Positions 8,346 through 15,449 of a stretch of DNA of 20,914 bases are shown piece by piece (within the stretch, counting starts at the first letter, position 1; every line of letters begins with the position of its first letter). The position numbers were made by a program, and so were the translations under genes. The notes below the pieces were generated by a model. The model had not been told where the DNA came from, did not search any database, and saw only the letters and a list, made by a program, of their open reading frames with translations. The DNA lies in NCBI GenBank assembly GCA_964370065.1, contig CAYJGK010000026.1:1-20914 (forward strand). Reading direction: 5' to 3'. This stretch comes from CAMQRS01 sp964370065. GTDB lineage: Bacteria > Bacillota_I > Bacilli_A > Erysipelotrichales > Erysipelotrichaceae.

Positions 8346-9361
8346 TATAAATCTCTCCCAATTACTTTCGCAATAATTCTTCCTTTTTCAAGAACTTCTT
8401 TAAATGTGTTTGGTTTTAATGACTGTGCACCATCGCTCCATGCACACTCAGGCTCGTCATGCACCTCAATCATTAAACCGTCAGCACCTGCAGCAATAGC
8501 AGCTAATGACATACTTTCCACCAATTCCCAATCCCCTGTTGCATGAGAAGGATCAATAATAATAGGTAAGTGTGTTTTCTTTTTAACAATCGGAATGACA
8601 CTTAAATCTAATGTGTTTCGAGTGTATGTTTCAAAGGTACGAATACCACGCTCACATAAGATTACATTTTTATTCCCAGAGGCCATAATGTATTCAGCAG
8701 CCATTAACCATTCTTCGATGGTGTTGGATAAACCACGTTTTAATAAAATAGGTTTTGTCATTTTTCCAGCTGCTTTTAATAATGAGAAATTTTGCATATT
8801 ACGTGCACCGATTTGCACTAAATCAATGTGTTTTTCAAATTCTTCCACACGATCTACATCCATTAACTCAGAAACAGTTGGTAAGCCATATTGTTTTCCA
8901 GCCGCTTCAATGGCTAAGACACCTTCTGTTTGCATCCCTTGAAAAGCATATGGTGAAGTTCTTGGTTTGTAAGCACCTCCACGTAATAAAGTCGCTCCAC
9001 ATTCTTTTACTTCCTTTGCTAAGCGAGTGATTTGATCTTGTCCTTCAATTGAACAGGGACCACCAATAATAGCAATAGGTTCTTGTCCACCAATTTTAAT
9101 ACCGGCTACTTCTACTACACTATCTTCTGGATGAAACATCCTAGACACCTGTTTATAAGGTGCAGATACTTTAGTGATATTTTCAACAAAACGATTCGCA
9201 CGTATTACTTTTTCATCTAATATTGTAGTATCACCCACAATTCCTAATATTGTTAAGTTTTCACCTGTACTAGGATGAACACTTAATCCTTTTGCTTCAA
9301 TTGAAGCAATAATCTTTTGTATTTCACTAGTGGGTATATCTTTTTTACATGTAATAATCAT
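8345..9361 (-). CDS. aroF: 3-deoxy-7-phosphoheptulonate (DAHP) synthase, paralogue 1
   Basis: A 338-residue type I-beta DAHP synthase, the entry step of the pathway (PEP plus erythrose-4-phosphate). An N-terminal ferredoxin-like regulatory domain (about 1-80, ending MFHPEDS) precedes the TIM barrel, as in Thermotoga DAHP synthase. Barrel motifs are GGPCSIE, LRGGAYKPRTSPYAFQG, GARNMQNF, LLKRG, CERGIRTFE, DPSHATG and IEVH; the metal ligands Cys, His, Glu and Asp (in SDGAQ) are all present. I take the ATG at 9361 because a TTG frame extension to 9379 would consume the GGAAGGG ribosome site. It lies 1 nt after the stop of its tandem paralogue and overlaps aroA by 1 nt. The barrels are about two-thirds identical by eye; the regulatory domains share only 36 of 81 positions by hand count. 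Confidence 0.93.
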   Translation of the reverse strand: MIITCKKDIPTSEIQKIIASIEAKGLSVHPSTGENLTILGIVGDTTILDEKVIRANRFVENITKVSAPYKQVSRMFHPEDSVVEVAGIKIGGQEPIAIIGGPCSIEGQDQITRLAKEVKECGATLLRGGAYKPRTSPYAFQGMQTEGVLAIEAAGKQYGLPTVSELMDVDRVEEFEKHIDLVQIGARNMQNFSLLKAAGKMTKPILLKRGLSNTIEEWLMAAEYIMASGNKNVILCERGIRTFETYTRNTLDLSVIPIVKKKTHLPIIIDPSHATGDWELVESMSLAAIAAGADGLMIEVHDEPECAWSDGAQSLKPNTFKEVLEKGRIIAKVIGRDL

Positions 9362-9362
9362 A

Positions 9363-10382
9363 TTAAATGTCCCTTCCAATTACTTGTGCAATTTTTTTGG
9401 CTTTTTCAATTAATGCGATAAATTTTTTCGGTTTTAAACATTGTGCCCCATCAGAATAAGCGCATTGAGGATTGTTGTGCACTTCAATAATTAATCCATC
9501 CGCTCCTGCTGCTACAGCAGCTAGAGAAGCCGCTTCTACTAATTTGTAATCTCCTGTTGCATGAGAAGGATCAATTATAATAGGTAAGTGCGTTTTTTCT
9601 TTAATAATAGGAATGACACTTAAATCTAATGTATTACGTGTTTCTGTTTCAAAGGTACGAATACCACGTTCACATAAGATAACATTAGGATTTCCATTAG
9701 CCATAATGTATTCGGCACTCATGATCCATTCATCGATAGTATTCGCAAATCCACGTTTTAATAAAATAGGTTTAGTCGTACGTTTACCTAACTCTTTTAA
9801 TAATTCAAAATTTTGCATATTGCGAGCTCCAATTTGGATAATATCTACGTATTGTTCGAATTCTTCAATTTGTGCTTCTCCCATTAGTTCTGTACAAATA
9901 GGTAATCCAGTTTGCTCTCTTGCTTCGACCATCGCTAATATACCTTCGGTACGCATACCTTGGAATGCATAAGGGGAAGTTCTTGGCTTGTAAGCTCCTC
10001 CACGTAACATTAATGCACCAGCATCTTTTACTTGGTGTGCTAATTCCACAATCATCTCTTTGTTTTCTACTGCACAAGGACCACCGATAATGACTACATT
10101 TTCTTGTCCACCGATTTTAATACCGTTAATTTCAAAAATACTATCTTCTGGATGGAATAAACGGTTTGCTAATTTATATTTTGCAGCAATACGTACAACA
10201 TTGGCTACACATTCATGAGCAGCAATGGCTTTTTCATCCAAAATAGTCGTGTCACCTGTTAATCCATATACATCGTAATCACTACCTTCAATAATGTGTG
10301 TTCCGACACCTTTTGCTTCTAACTCTCTCATTAAGTGATCAACACTTTGTTGATCGGCATGTTTTTTAATTGTAATAATCAT
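9363..10382 (-). CDS. aroF: 3-deoxy-7-phosphoheptulonate (DAHP) synthase, paralogue 2
   Basis: A 339-residue paralogue of the next gene in the operon with the same layout: ferredoxin-like regulatory domain (1-80, ending LFHPEDS), then a complete type I-beta barrel with GGPCAVE, LRGGAYKPRTSPYAFQG, GARNMQNF, LLKRG, CERGIRTFE, DPSHATG, IIEVH and SDGAQ. All metal and substrate motifs are intact, so both copies should be active. The start ATG follows GAGGAAAAAG, 12 nt after the aroE stop. The difference between the copies is concentrated in the regulatory domain, which in related enzymes binds aromatic amino acids. I infer that the two copies respond to different end products; the sequence does not show which. 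Confidence 0.93.
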   Translation of the reverse strand: MIITIKKHADQQSVDHLMRELEAKGVGTHIIEGSDYDVYGLTGDTTILDEKAIAAHECVANVVRIAAKYKLANRLFHPEDSIFEINGIKIGGQENVVIIGGPCAVENKEMIVELAHQVKDAGALMLRGGAYKPRTSPYAFQGMRTEGILAMVEAREQTGLPICTELMGEAQIEEFEQYVDIIQIGARNMQNFELLKELGKRTTKPILLKRGFANTIDEWIMSAEYIMANGNPNVILCERGIRTFETETRNTLDLSVIPIIKEKTHLPIIIDPSHATGDYKLVEAASLAAVAAGADGLIIEVHNNPQCAYSDGAQCLKPKKFIALIEKAKKIAQVIGRDI

Positions 10383-10394
10383 TTTCTTTTTCCT

Positions 10395-11402
10395 CTATTT
10401 CCCTGTTTTTACTAAGGCATTGATTAGTGTATCAATGGCTAAATCATTTGTTTGCACCCATAAACTATTACGTTGTAATAATGGCTTCATTTCTTTTGAG
10501 ATGGGCTTTGCTGTATGAATAACATGTTCGCCATGTAAGGCGATTGTTTCCGTTACTTCTTCTATATCTATGTATTGTTTATTCGTGTGTTTTGCTAATG
10601 TATGTGCTAATACTTCATTTTCTTCTACAATAATATTACTTGTATTTAATATTATTTCTTCATAAATACGATTGATATGAGAATCATCAATGACTATATC
10701 CTTAAAGAATTCTAATGCATATTTAGCTTGTGCAACAAGCATTTCTAATCCTCCAACACTTTGCATACCTAATTGTTTAGCATCCAGTAAGAACTGTGTA
10801 CGCAATGGATTGTAAATAACATCTACACAAGCCCTACATTGTTTAAATAATGATAAATCAATGGCACTACTATGAATATGTGGATACATTCCACAAGGAG
10901 TAGTATTAATAATAATTTCAACATCTAGGTGGCTATCGATGATATCTTGCATCGTATAGATATCTTCACTAGAGACTAAATCAGTGACTACTATTTGCTT
11001 AGCTCCTTTATCTTGTACTACCGCTTGGATAGCTTTAGAAGCCCCTCCATTACCTAATACTAGTACTTTTTTATCTTGTACATTGATCTTGTTGAAATCA
11101 AGTGTATAAGCAAATCCTAAATAATCAGTATTGTAACCAATTAGTTTTCCTTGTTTATTCACTACAGTATTAACAGCCCCTATGCTTTTAGCGGCATCAC
11201 TCATTTCACTTAAGTAAGGAATGACACTTTGCTTATAAGGAATCGTTACATTAATAGCAGTAAATTGCTTGCTTTGCATAAAAGCATCTAAATCATCTTT
11301 TGCAATAGGACAAATTTCATATGTATAATCATCTAATAACTTTTCTTGAATGAGCTTTGAATAAGAATGTCCTAATTTTTCTCCAATTAATCCATATTCC
11401 AT
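10395..11402 (-). CDS. aroE: Shikimate dehydrogenase with C-terminal shikimate-kinase-like tail
   Basis: A 335-residue protein whose first ~253 residues are a complete shikimate dehydrogenase (3-dehydroshikimate to shikimate with NADPH). Seen are the substrate serines in GHSYS (13, 15), Lys57 in TIPYKQ, Asp93 in NTDYLGF, the NADPH loop GNGGASKA at 117-124, NTTPCGM and GGLEMLVAQA. Typical AroE proteins have about 270-290 residues; here residues 255-335 add a tail. It reads like a reduced shikimate kinase: NII at 256-258, then LAKHTNKQYIDIEE (269-282), then a HVIHTAKP...LLQRNSLWVQTND segment, but with no P-loop and no substrate subdomain. The ATG at 11402 has GGAGG upstream; the longer frame from 11447 lies inside aroC. 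It overlaps aroC by 16 nt. Confidence 0.92.
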   Translation of the reverse strand: MEYGLIGEKLGHSYSKLIQEKLLDDYTYEICPIAKDDLDAFMQSKQFTAINVTIPYKQSVIPYLSEMSDAAKSIGAVNTVVNKQGKLIGYNTDYLGFAYTLDFNKINVQDKKVLVLGNGGASKAIQAVVQDKGAKQIVVTDLVSSEDIYTMQDIIDSHLDVEIIINTTPCGMYPHIHSSAIDLSLFKQCRACVDVIYNPLRTQFLLDAKQLGMQSVGGLEMLVAQAKYALEFFKDIVIDDSHINRIYEEIILNTSNIIVEENEVLAHTLAKHTNKQYIDIEEVTETIALHGEHVIHTAKPISKEMKPLLQRNSLWVQTNDLAIDTLINALVKTGK

Positions 11403-12505
11403 GATGTTTCCTCCTTCATCCATAAATACCCATAACGTTGCATACATAAATCCACTAAAGCAATGGCTACTACACTATCAATTACGACACGTGCACGATG
11501 GATGATAGCAGGATCGTGTCTACCTTCTATTTGGAAGTGAATATTTTCTTTTGTTTCTATATTAATGGAATCTTGTGATTGGAAGATAGAAGGTGTTGGC
11601 TTGACAACACTTTTTATAATAATGGGCATGCCATTTGAAATACCTCCATTGATTCCACCGTTATGATTTGTTTTAGTTTTGACACAATCATTTGCATAAT
11701 ATAATGAATCATTGACTTCACTACCTGTATGATTCATAAAATCAAACCCTAATCCAAATTCGACCCCTTTGATTGCAGGGACTGAGAATAGTAAGTGAGC
11801 CACTTTACTTTCAATAGATTGAAACATAGGTTCACCAATTCCTGCAGGCAAACCAACAACTGCAGTTTCCACCACACCTCCACAACTATCGCCTTGCGCA
11901 GCGATCTTTTCTAAGTGAGCCATCATCTCTTTTTCTTTTTCATCTGATAAGGTTGGAAAATACTTGTCATTTACTTGTTGAATTTGATGAAATAAGTTTT
12001 GTTCGTCAAAGGGCGTATCATAAATGTGTTGAATATTACGAATGTGTGACCCAATATGAATGCCTTTACTCATTAATATTTGTTTCGCAATGGCTCCTGC
12101 TGCGACAATAGGTGTTGTTAATCGACCAGAGAAGTGTCCACCTCCGCGATAATCTTGATACCCTCTATATTTTTGTTGCGCACTATAGTCAGCATGACTA
12201 GGGCGCATTAAGTTTTTTGTTTTCGCATAATCTTTACTTCTTGTGTTGGCATTTTCAAATACGATACATAAAGGCGTCCCTGTTGTATGTTCATTAAAGT
12301 AACCAGATACGATCATAGGCGCATCCGTTTCTTTACGGCTTGTTGAAATCTTACCTTTGGGCTTGCGCAAATCTAATTGCTTATTCATATACTCTAAATC
12401 CAGTTTAAATCCTGCTGCTAACCCATCGATTGTGACACCAATCGTAGAACCATGACTCTCTCCAAATACTTGAATATGAAACAATTCTCCTATACTACTT
12501 TTCAT
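11387..12505 (-). CDS. aroC: Chorismate synthase
   Basis: A 372-residue FMN-dependent enzyme that removes phosphate from EPSP to give chorismate, the branch-point product. The family signatures are all readable: FGESHG near the N-terminus, RPSHADY, YRGGGHFSGR, the long middle segment with GDSCGG, the NHNGGINGGISNGMP block and the C-terminal EGRHDP. Length fits the family. The ATG is preceded by AGGAGG, and the gene overlaps aroB by 11 nt and aroE by 16 nt, so all three are likely translated in a coupled manner. Confidence 0.96.
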   Translation of the reverse strand: MKSSIGELFHIQVFGESHGSTIGVTIDGLAAGFKLDLEYMNKQLDLRKPKGKISTSRKETDAPMIVSGYFNEHTTGTPLCIVFENANTRSKDYAKTKNLMRPSHADYSAQQKYRGYQDYRGGGHFSGRLTTPIVAAGAIAKQILMSKGIHIGSHIRNIQHIYDTPFDEQNLFHQIQQVNDKYFPTLSDEKEKEMMAHLEKIAAQGDSCGGVVETAVVGLPAGIGEPMFQSIESKVAHLLFSVPAIKGVEFGLGFDFMNHTGSEVNDSLYYANDCVKTKTNHNGGINGGISNGMPIIIKSVVKPTPSIFQSQDSINIETKENIHFQIEGRHDPAIIHRARVVIDSVVAIALVDLCMQRYGYLWMKEETSWNMD

Positions 12506-13517
12506 ATAATCCTCCTTGTATGATTTCTTTTAAATAAGAAATAGGCACTTCTTCAATGTAGGATTTTCCTACTTCCTTTACTTTCACAATACTAATATAA
12601 TCTTGGTATGCTTTTTTATCCATCGTACATAAGTTAAATACAGCTTGTGGATTATAATCTTGATCGATTATGAAGCCCATACGTTGATAGATAGTTAATA
12701 CTTCTTGTTTCACTTGTGCATCTTCTAAAAAGAATAACATTCCCATCGCTACACATTCTCCATGTAAGTATTTATCTAAATGATAATACGCTTCAATTCC
12801 ATGTCCAATCGTATGTCCGAAGTTTAATGTTTTACGCAATCCATTTTCTTTTTCATCTTGTTCGACTACCTTCTTTTTCATCATTAAACTCTTATAAATA
12901 ATCGTTTCTAAATGATCCATATAATCTTCTTGTTTAAAGATCTCAAATAAAGAGGCGTCATGAATTAAACCAGCTTTAATAGCCTCCACTAATCCATTCT
13001 TTACTTGTCTATCATCTAATGTAGATAATGTATCAAAATCAATTATGACTTTCTTAGGATGGTGAAAGGCTCCTACAATATTTTTAACGTCTCCCACATT
13101 AATAGCGGTTTTTCCACCAATACTGCTATCAATTTGAGATAGTGTAGTAGTGGGAATTGATATAAAATCAATACCACGCATATAAGAAGCAGAGACGAAT
13201 CCGCCTAAATCACCAATGACACCACCCCCTAAGGCAATTAGTAAATCTTTACGTGTCATATGTTGTGCTAACATTTCTTTTAATACATATTCATATGTTT
13301 GAAAGCTTTTGCTTTCTTCCCCTGGTTTTACACGACACACACTAGCGTGTGGACATTGTTGTAGTAGTGCATCCACCCATTTGGCAGGTATATTTTGATC
13401 AGTTAAGATAAAAATCTTGCGCTGTGTATCAATAAAATCATGTATATGATAAAGACTACCTCTTTCTAATATAATTTCATATTCATGGTTGGGTATGTTG
13501 ACTTGAATTTTTTTCAT
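12495..13517 (-). CDS. aroB: 3-dehydroquinate synthase
   Basis: A 340-residue NAD- and zinc-dependent enzyme that cyclises DAHP to 3-dehydroquinate, the second pathway step and the first gene of the operon. It shows PGEESKSF (66-73), the NAD loop GGGVIGDLGGF (97-107), IPTTTLSQIDSSIGGK with the following NIVGAF, and the zinc ligands Glu178, His235 (FGHTIGHG) and His252 (LHGE). I place the start at the ATG at 13517 because it follows AGAGGAGC; the longer frame from a TTG at 13598 runs through a terminator hairpin and adds residues unlike any AroB N-terminus. Expression is probably set by the leader described separately. Confidence 0.96.
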   Translation of the reverse strand: MKKIQVNIPNHEYEIILERGSLYHIHDFIDTQRKIFILTDQNIPAKWVDALLQQCPHASVCRVKPGEESKSFQTYEYVLKEMLAQHMTRKDLLIALGGGVIGDLGGFVSASYMRGIDFISIPTTTLSQIDSSIGGKTAINVGDVKNIVGAFHHPKKVIIDFDTLSTLDDRQVKNGLVEAIKAGLIHDASLFEIFKQEDYMDHLETIIYKSLMMKKKVVEQDEKENGLRKTLNFGHTIGHGIEAYYHLDKYLHGECVAMGMLFFLEDAQVKQEVLTIYQRMGFIIDQDYNPQAVFNLCTMDKKAYQDYISIVKVKEVGKSYIEEVPISYLKEIIQGGLYEK

Positions 13518-13535
13518 AATAGCTCCTCTTTTAAT

Positions 13536-13564
13536 AAAAAAAGCACTAACGAATTCGTCTGTGC
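13536..13564 (-). terminator. Candidate attenuator hairpin in the aroB leader
   Basis: On the - strand GCAC at 13564-13561 pairs with GTGC at 13546-13543 around an inner stem closing on the palindrome GAATTC, followed directly by seven T (13542-13536). The stem has one A-A mismatch and one G-U pair. It ends only about 6 nt before the aroB ribosome site. A terminator in this position, with no upstream gene in the same direction visible, is best explained as transcription attenuation of the aromatic operon. Confidence 0.6.
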
Positions 13565-13573
13565 CTATGTTAT

Positions 13574-13622
13574 GCCCCAAAATGTACAAAATAACCAATG
13601 GTTAACTGGTCTGTTTTGGGGC
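13574..13622 (-). promoter_or_regulatory. Leader stem-loop with internal perfect palindrome
   Basis: GCCCCAAAA (13574-13582) and TTTTGGGGC (13614-13622) form a 9-bp stem. Its loop holds a perfect 13-nt palindrome TAACCA-A-TGGTTA at 13592-13604. It could be a repressor operator for the aromatic operon or an RNA element working with the terminator just downstream. It does not match T-box or riboswitch consensus motifs that I know. The promoter itself is not visible and probably lies in the neighbouring gap. Confidence 0.45.
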
Positions 13623-13688
13623 TATTTAAAATAAAAATAAAATGGATTCATAATTTTTTTCATGTCTTTATTTTACATGAGTTGTAAC

Positions 13689-13788
13689 NNNNNNNNNNNN
13701 NNNNNNNNNNNNNNNNNNNNNNNNNNNNNNNNNNNNNNNNNNNNNNNNNNNNNNNNNNNNNNNNNNNNNNNNNNNNNNNNNNNNNNNN
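13689..13788. other. Assembly gap (100 N) between aroB and dtd
   Basis: Exactly 100 N, the same size as the other two gaps, so the length is nominal. It hides the divergent promoter region of the aromatic operon and of dtd-folD. A short inverted repeat TCATGT/ACATGA (13660-13680) is the last structured sequence before it. Confidence 0.95.
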
Positions 13789-13806
13789 ATATAATGGAGG
13801 CCTATT

Positions 13807-14253
13807 ATGAAAGTAGTATTACAAAGAGTAAAACGAGCAAGTGTAACAATTGATCATAAAGTAAATGGACAAATTGAAGAAGGGTTGTTATTATTAGTAG
13901 GATTTACAAATGAGGATCATTTAGAAATAGTAGCAAAACTAGCTAAGAAATGTTGCGAGTTAAGAATTTTTGAAGATGAGAATCAAAAGATGAATAAAAG
14001 TATACAAGATATAAAAGGAAGTATCTTAAGTATTTCTCAATTTACCTTATATGCCGATAGTAAAAAAGGAAGAAGACCATCCTTTATACAAGCAGCTCGC
14101 CCAGAACAAGCCATTCCCTTATACGAAGCATTCAATAGTGCTTTAGTAAGCCATGGCATTGCCGTAGAAACAGGAATCTTTGGTGCAGATATGCAAGTAG
14201 AGTTATTAAATGATGGACCTGTAACAATTATATTAGATAGTGAGGAATTGTAA
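13807..14253 (+). CDS. dtd: D-aminoacyl-tRNA deacylase
   Basis: A 148-residue protein that hydrolyses D-amino acids wrongly charged onto tRNA, a translation proofreading role in the cytoplasm. The two signatures are present: SQFTL at 77-81 and NDGPVT at 135-140, which carries the Gly-cisPro element that rejects L-amino acids. The start ATG has GGAGG at 13796-13800. It is the first visible gene of a short operon; its stop overlaps the folD start by one base. Its promoter lies in the gap immediately upstream. Confidence 0.95.
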   Translation: MKVVLQRVKRASVTIDHKVNGQIEEGLLLLVGFTNEDHLEIVAKLAKKCCELRIFEDENQKMNKSIQDIKGSILSISQFTLYADSKKGRRPSFIQAARPEQAIPLYEAFNSALVSHGIAVETGIFGADMQVELLNDGPVTIILDSEEL

Positions 14254-15110
14254 TGACACATAAAATTATATATGGAAGTGAAGTCGCTAAAACAGTGAAA
14301 GCACAAGTAAAAGAAAAGGTAGATACATTCGTATCACAAGGGAAAAGACGCCCACACTTATCAGTTATTTTTGTAGGAAATGACGTAGGAAGTACTTCTT
14401 ATGTCAAAGGAAAAGAAAATGATTGTAAAGAAGTAGGCTTTATTCAAACGACACATCGTTATGAGGATTGTGTTAGTGAAGAAGAACTACTCAATAAGGT
14501 GAAACAATTAAATGAAGATAATCATGTAGATGGTATTTTAGTACAATTACCATTGCCTAAACATATCAATGCTAATAAAGTATTATTTAGTATTGATCCC
14601 AATAAAGATGTAGATGGATTTCATCCTTTCAACATTGGCAAGATGTTAATTCAAGAAGAGACCTTTTTACCTTGTACCCCAAAAGGGGTAATCCGTTTAT
14701 TAGAAAACGTTGGTTATCACGATTTATCAGGATTAAAAGCAGTAGTGATTGGAAGAAGTAATATTGTAGGAAAACCCATGGCTCAATTATTACTAAATAA
14801 AAATGCCACTGTAACTATTGCTCATTCTAAAACAAAAGATATTGTGGAAGAGGTAAAAGTAGCAGATATTGTTGTAGCAGCAGTGGGTATTCCTAACTTT
14901 GTGAAAGCAGAGTGGTTAAAAGAAGGTGCCATTGTCATGGATGTGGGAGTGAATCGTAATGCAGATAATAAGTTGTGTGGGGATGTCGATACACAAACTG
15001 CATTGAGTAAAGTAAAATACATTACTCCTGTACCAAAAGGAGTAGGTCCTATGACCAGAGCTATGTTATTAGAAAATACGTTAGAATCATATGAGAAAAG
15101 AGAGGGATAA
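14253..15110 (+). CDS. folD: Bifunctional methylenetetrahydrofolate dehydrogenase / methenyltetrahydrofolate cyclohydrolase
   Basis: A 285-residue enzyme that interconverts 5,10-methylene-, methenyl- and 10-formyl-tetrahydrofolate using NAD(P). Tyr50 and Lys54 (SYVKGK), Gln98 in VDGILVQLPLP and Asp121 in DVDGFHP match the numbered catalytic residues of E. coli FolD. The NADP-binding IGRSNIVGKP is at 167-176. The usual TPVPGGVGPMT signature reads TPVPKGVGPMT here, a single change in a substrate loop. It starts in a TAATG overlap with dtd and is followed after 3 nt by the DUF951 gene. Confidence 0.96.
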   Translation: MTHKIIYGSEVAKTVKAQVKEKVDTFVSQGKRRPHLSVIFVGNDVGSTSYVKGKENDCKEVGFIQTTHRYEDCVSEEELLNKVKQLNEDNHVDGILVQLPLPKHINANKVLFSIDPNKDVDGFHPFNIGKMLIQEETFLPCTPKGVIRLLENVGYHDLSGLKAVVIGRSNIVGKPMAQLLLNKNATVTIAHSKTKDIVEEVKVADIVVAAVGIPNFVKAEWLKEGAIVMDVGVNRNADNKLCGDVDTQTALSKVKYITPVPKGVGPMTRAMLLENTLESYEKREG

Positions 15111-15113
15111 CAA

Positions 15114-15208
15114 ATGATTACACATGACTATGACTTAAATGATATTGTGGAAATGAAAAAACAACATCCATGTAAAAAAAGCACACATTGGAAAATCATC
15201 CGAATGGG
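15114..15208 (+). CDS. DUF951 family protein, 5' part only (runs into gap)
   Basis: The first 31 residues (MITHDYDLNDIVEMKKQHPC..., then HWKIIRMG) match the start of the small DUF951 family, whose members are about 65 residues and usually carry the DIVEMKKPHPCG block seen here with CKKS in place of CG. Function of the family is unknown. AGAGGGA precedes the ATG, 3 nt after folD, so it belongs to the dtd-folD operon. The remainder is lost in the gap. A TGA sits at 15309-15311 just after the gap, but the gap length is nominal, so this need not be its true stop. Confidence 0.8.
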
Positions 15209-15308
15209 NNNNNNNNNNNNNNNNNNNNNNNNNNNNNNNNNNNNNNNNNNNNNNNNNNNNNNNNNNNNNNNNNNNNNNNNNNNNNNNNNNNNNNNNNNNN
15301 NNNNNNNN
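15209..15308. other. Assembly gap (100 N) between the folD operon and the CRISPR locus
   Basis: Nominal 100 N. It removes most of the DUF951 gene and is the only link between the housekeeping genes and the cas locus, so that adjacency rests on scaffolding and not on continuous sequence. Confidence 0.95.
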
Positions 15309-15364
15309 TGAAAATATCCTAAACTTTTTTAATCCAATATTCTAACTATGAATAAAATAGAAAT

Positions 15365-15420
15365 AGTGATTATATGGATGAGATAAATCACTTTTATTAA
15401 GGAAGAAAAATTGATATAGT
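15365..15420 (+). promoter_or_regulatory. Candidate cas9 promoter region with upstream inverted repeat
   Basis: TATAGT at 15415-15420 is a possible -10 box, with only a weak -35 (TTTTAT at 15392-15397, 17-nt spacer). Directly upstream lies an inverted repeat AGTGATT (15365-15371) / AATCACT (15386-15392) with a 14-nt loop, followed by TTTTATT. It could be an operator or a weak terminator for the preceding operon. Confidence 0.35.
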
Positions 15421-15449
15421 AAATATATGAACAATACAGGAGGAGTAAT

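Noticed and set aside
8595..8942. Open frame on the + strand opposite DAHP synthase 1, with a similar one at 9613-9972 opposite paralogue 2
   Set aside because: The two look alike only because the paralogous genes beneath them are alike. No ribosome site, and the - strand enzymes are certain.
13518..13598. Leader peptide or longer AroB N-terminus from a TTG at 13598
   Set aside because: No ribosome site, not rich in aromatic codons, and it runs through the terminator hairpin. AroB homology begins at 13517.
14037..14306. Reverse-strand frame across the dtd-folD junction
   Set aside because: It is the shadow of two well-supported genes and has no start signal.
15312..15449. Target for a tracrRNA-derived natural guide (as in S. 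pyogenes tracr-L) before cas9
   Set aside because: The short 5' part of this tracrRNA shows no match to the cas9 upstream sequence by eye.
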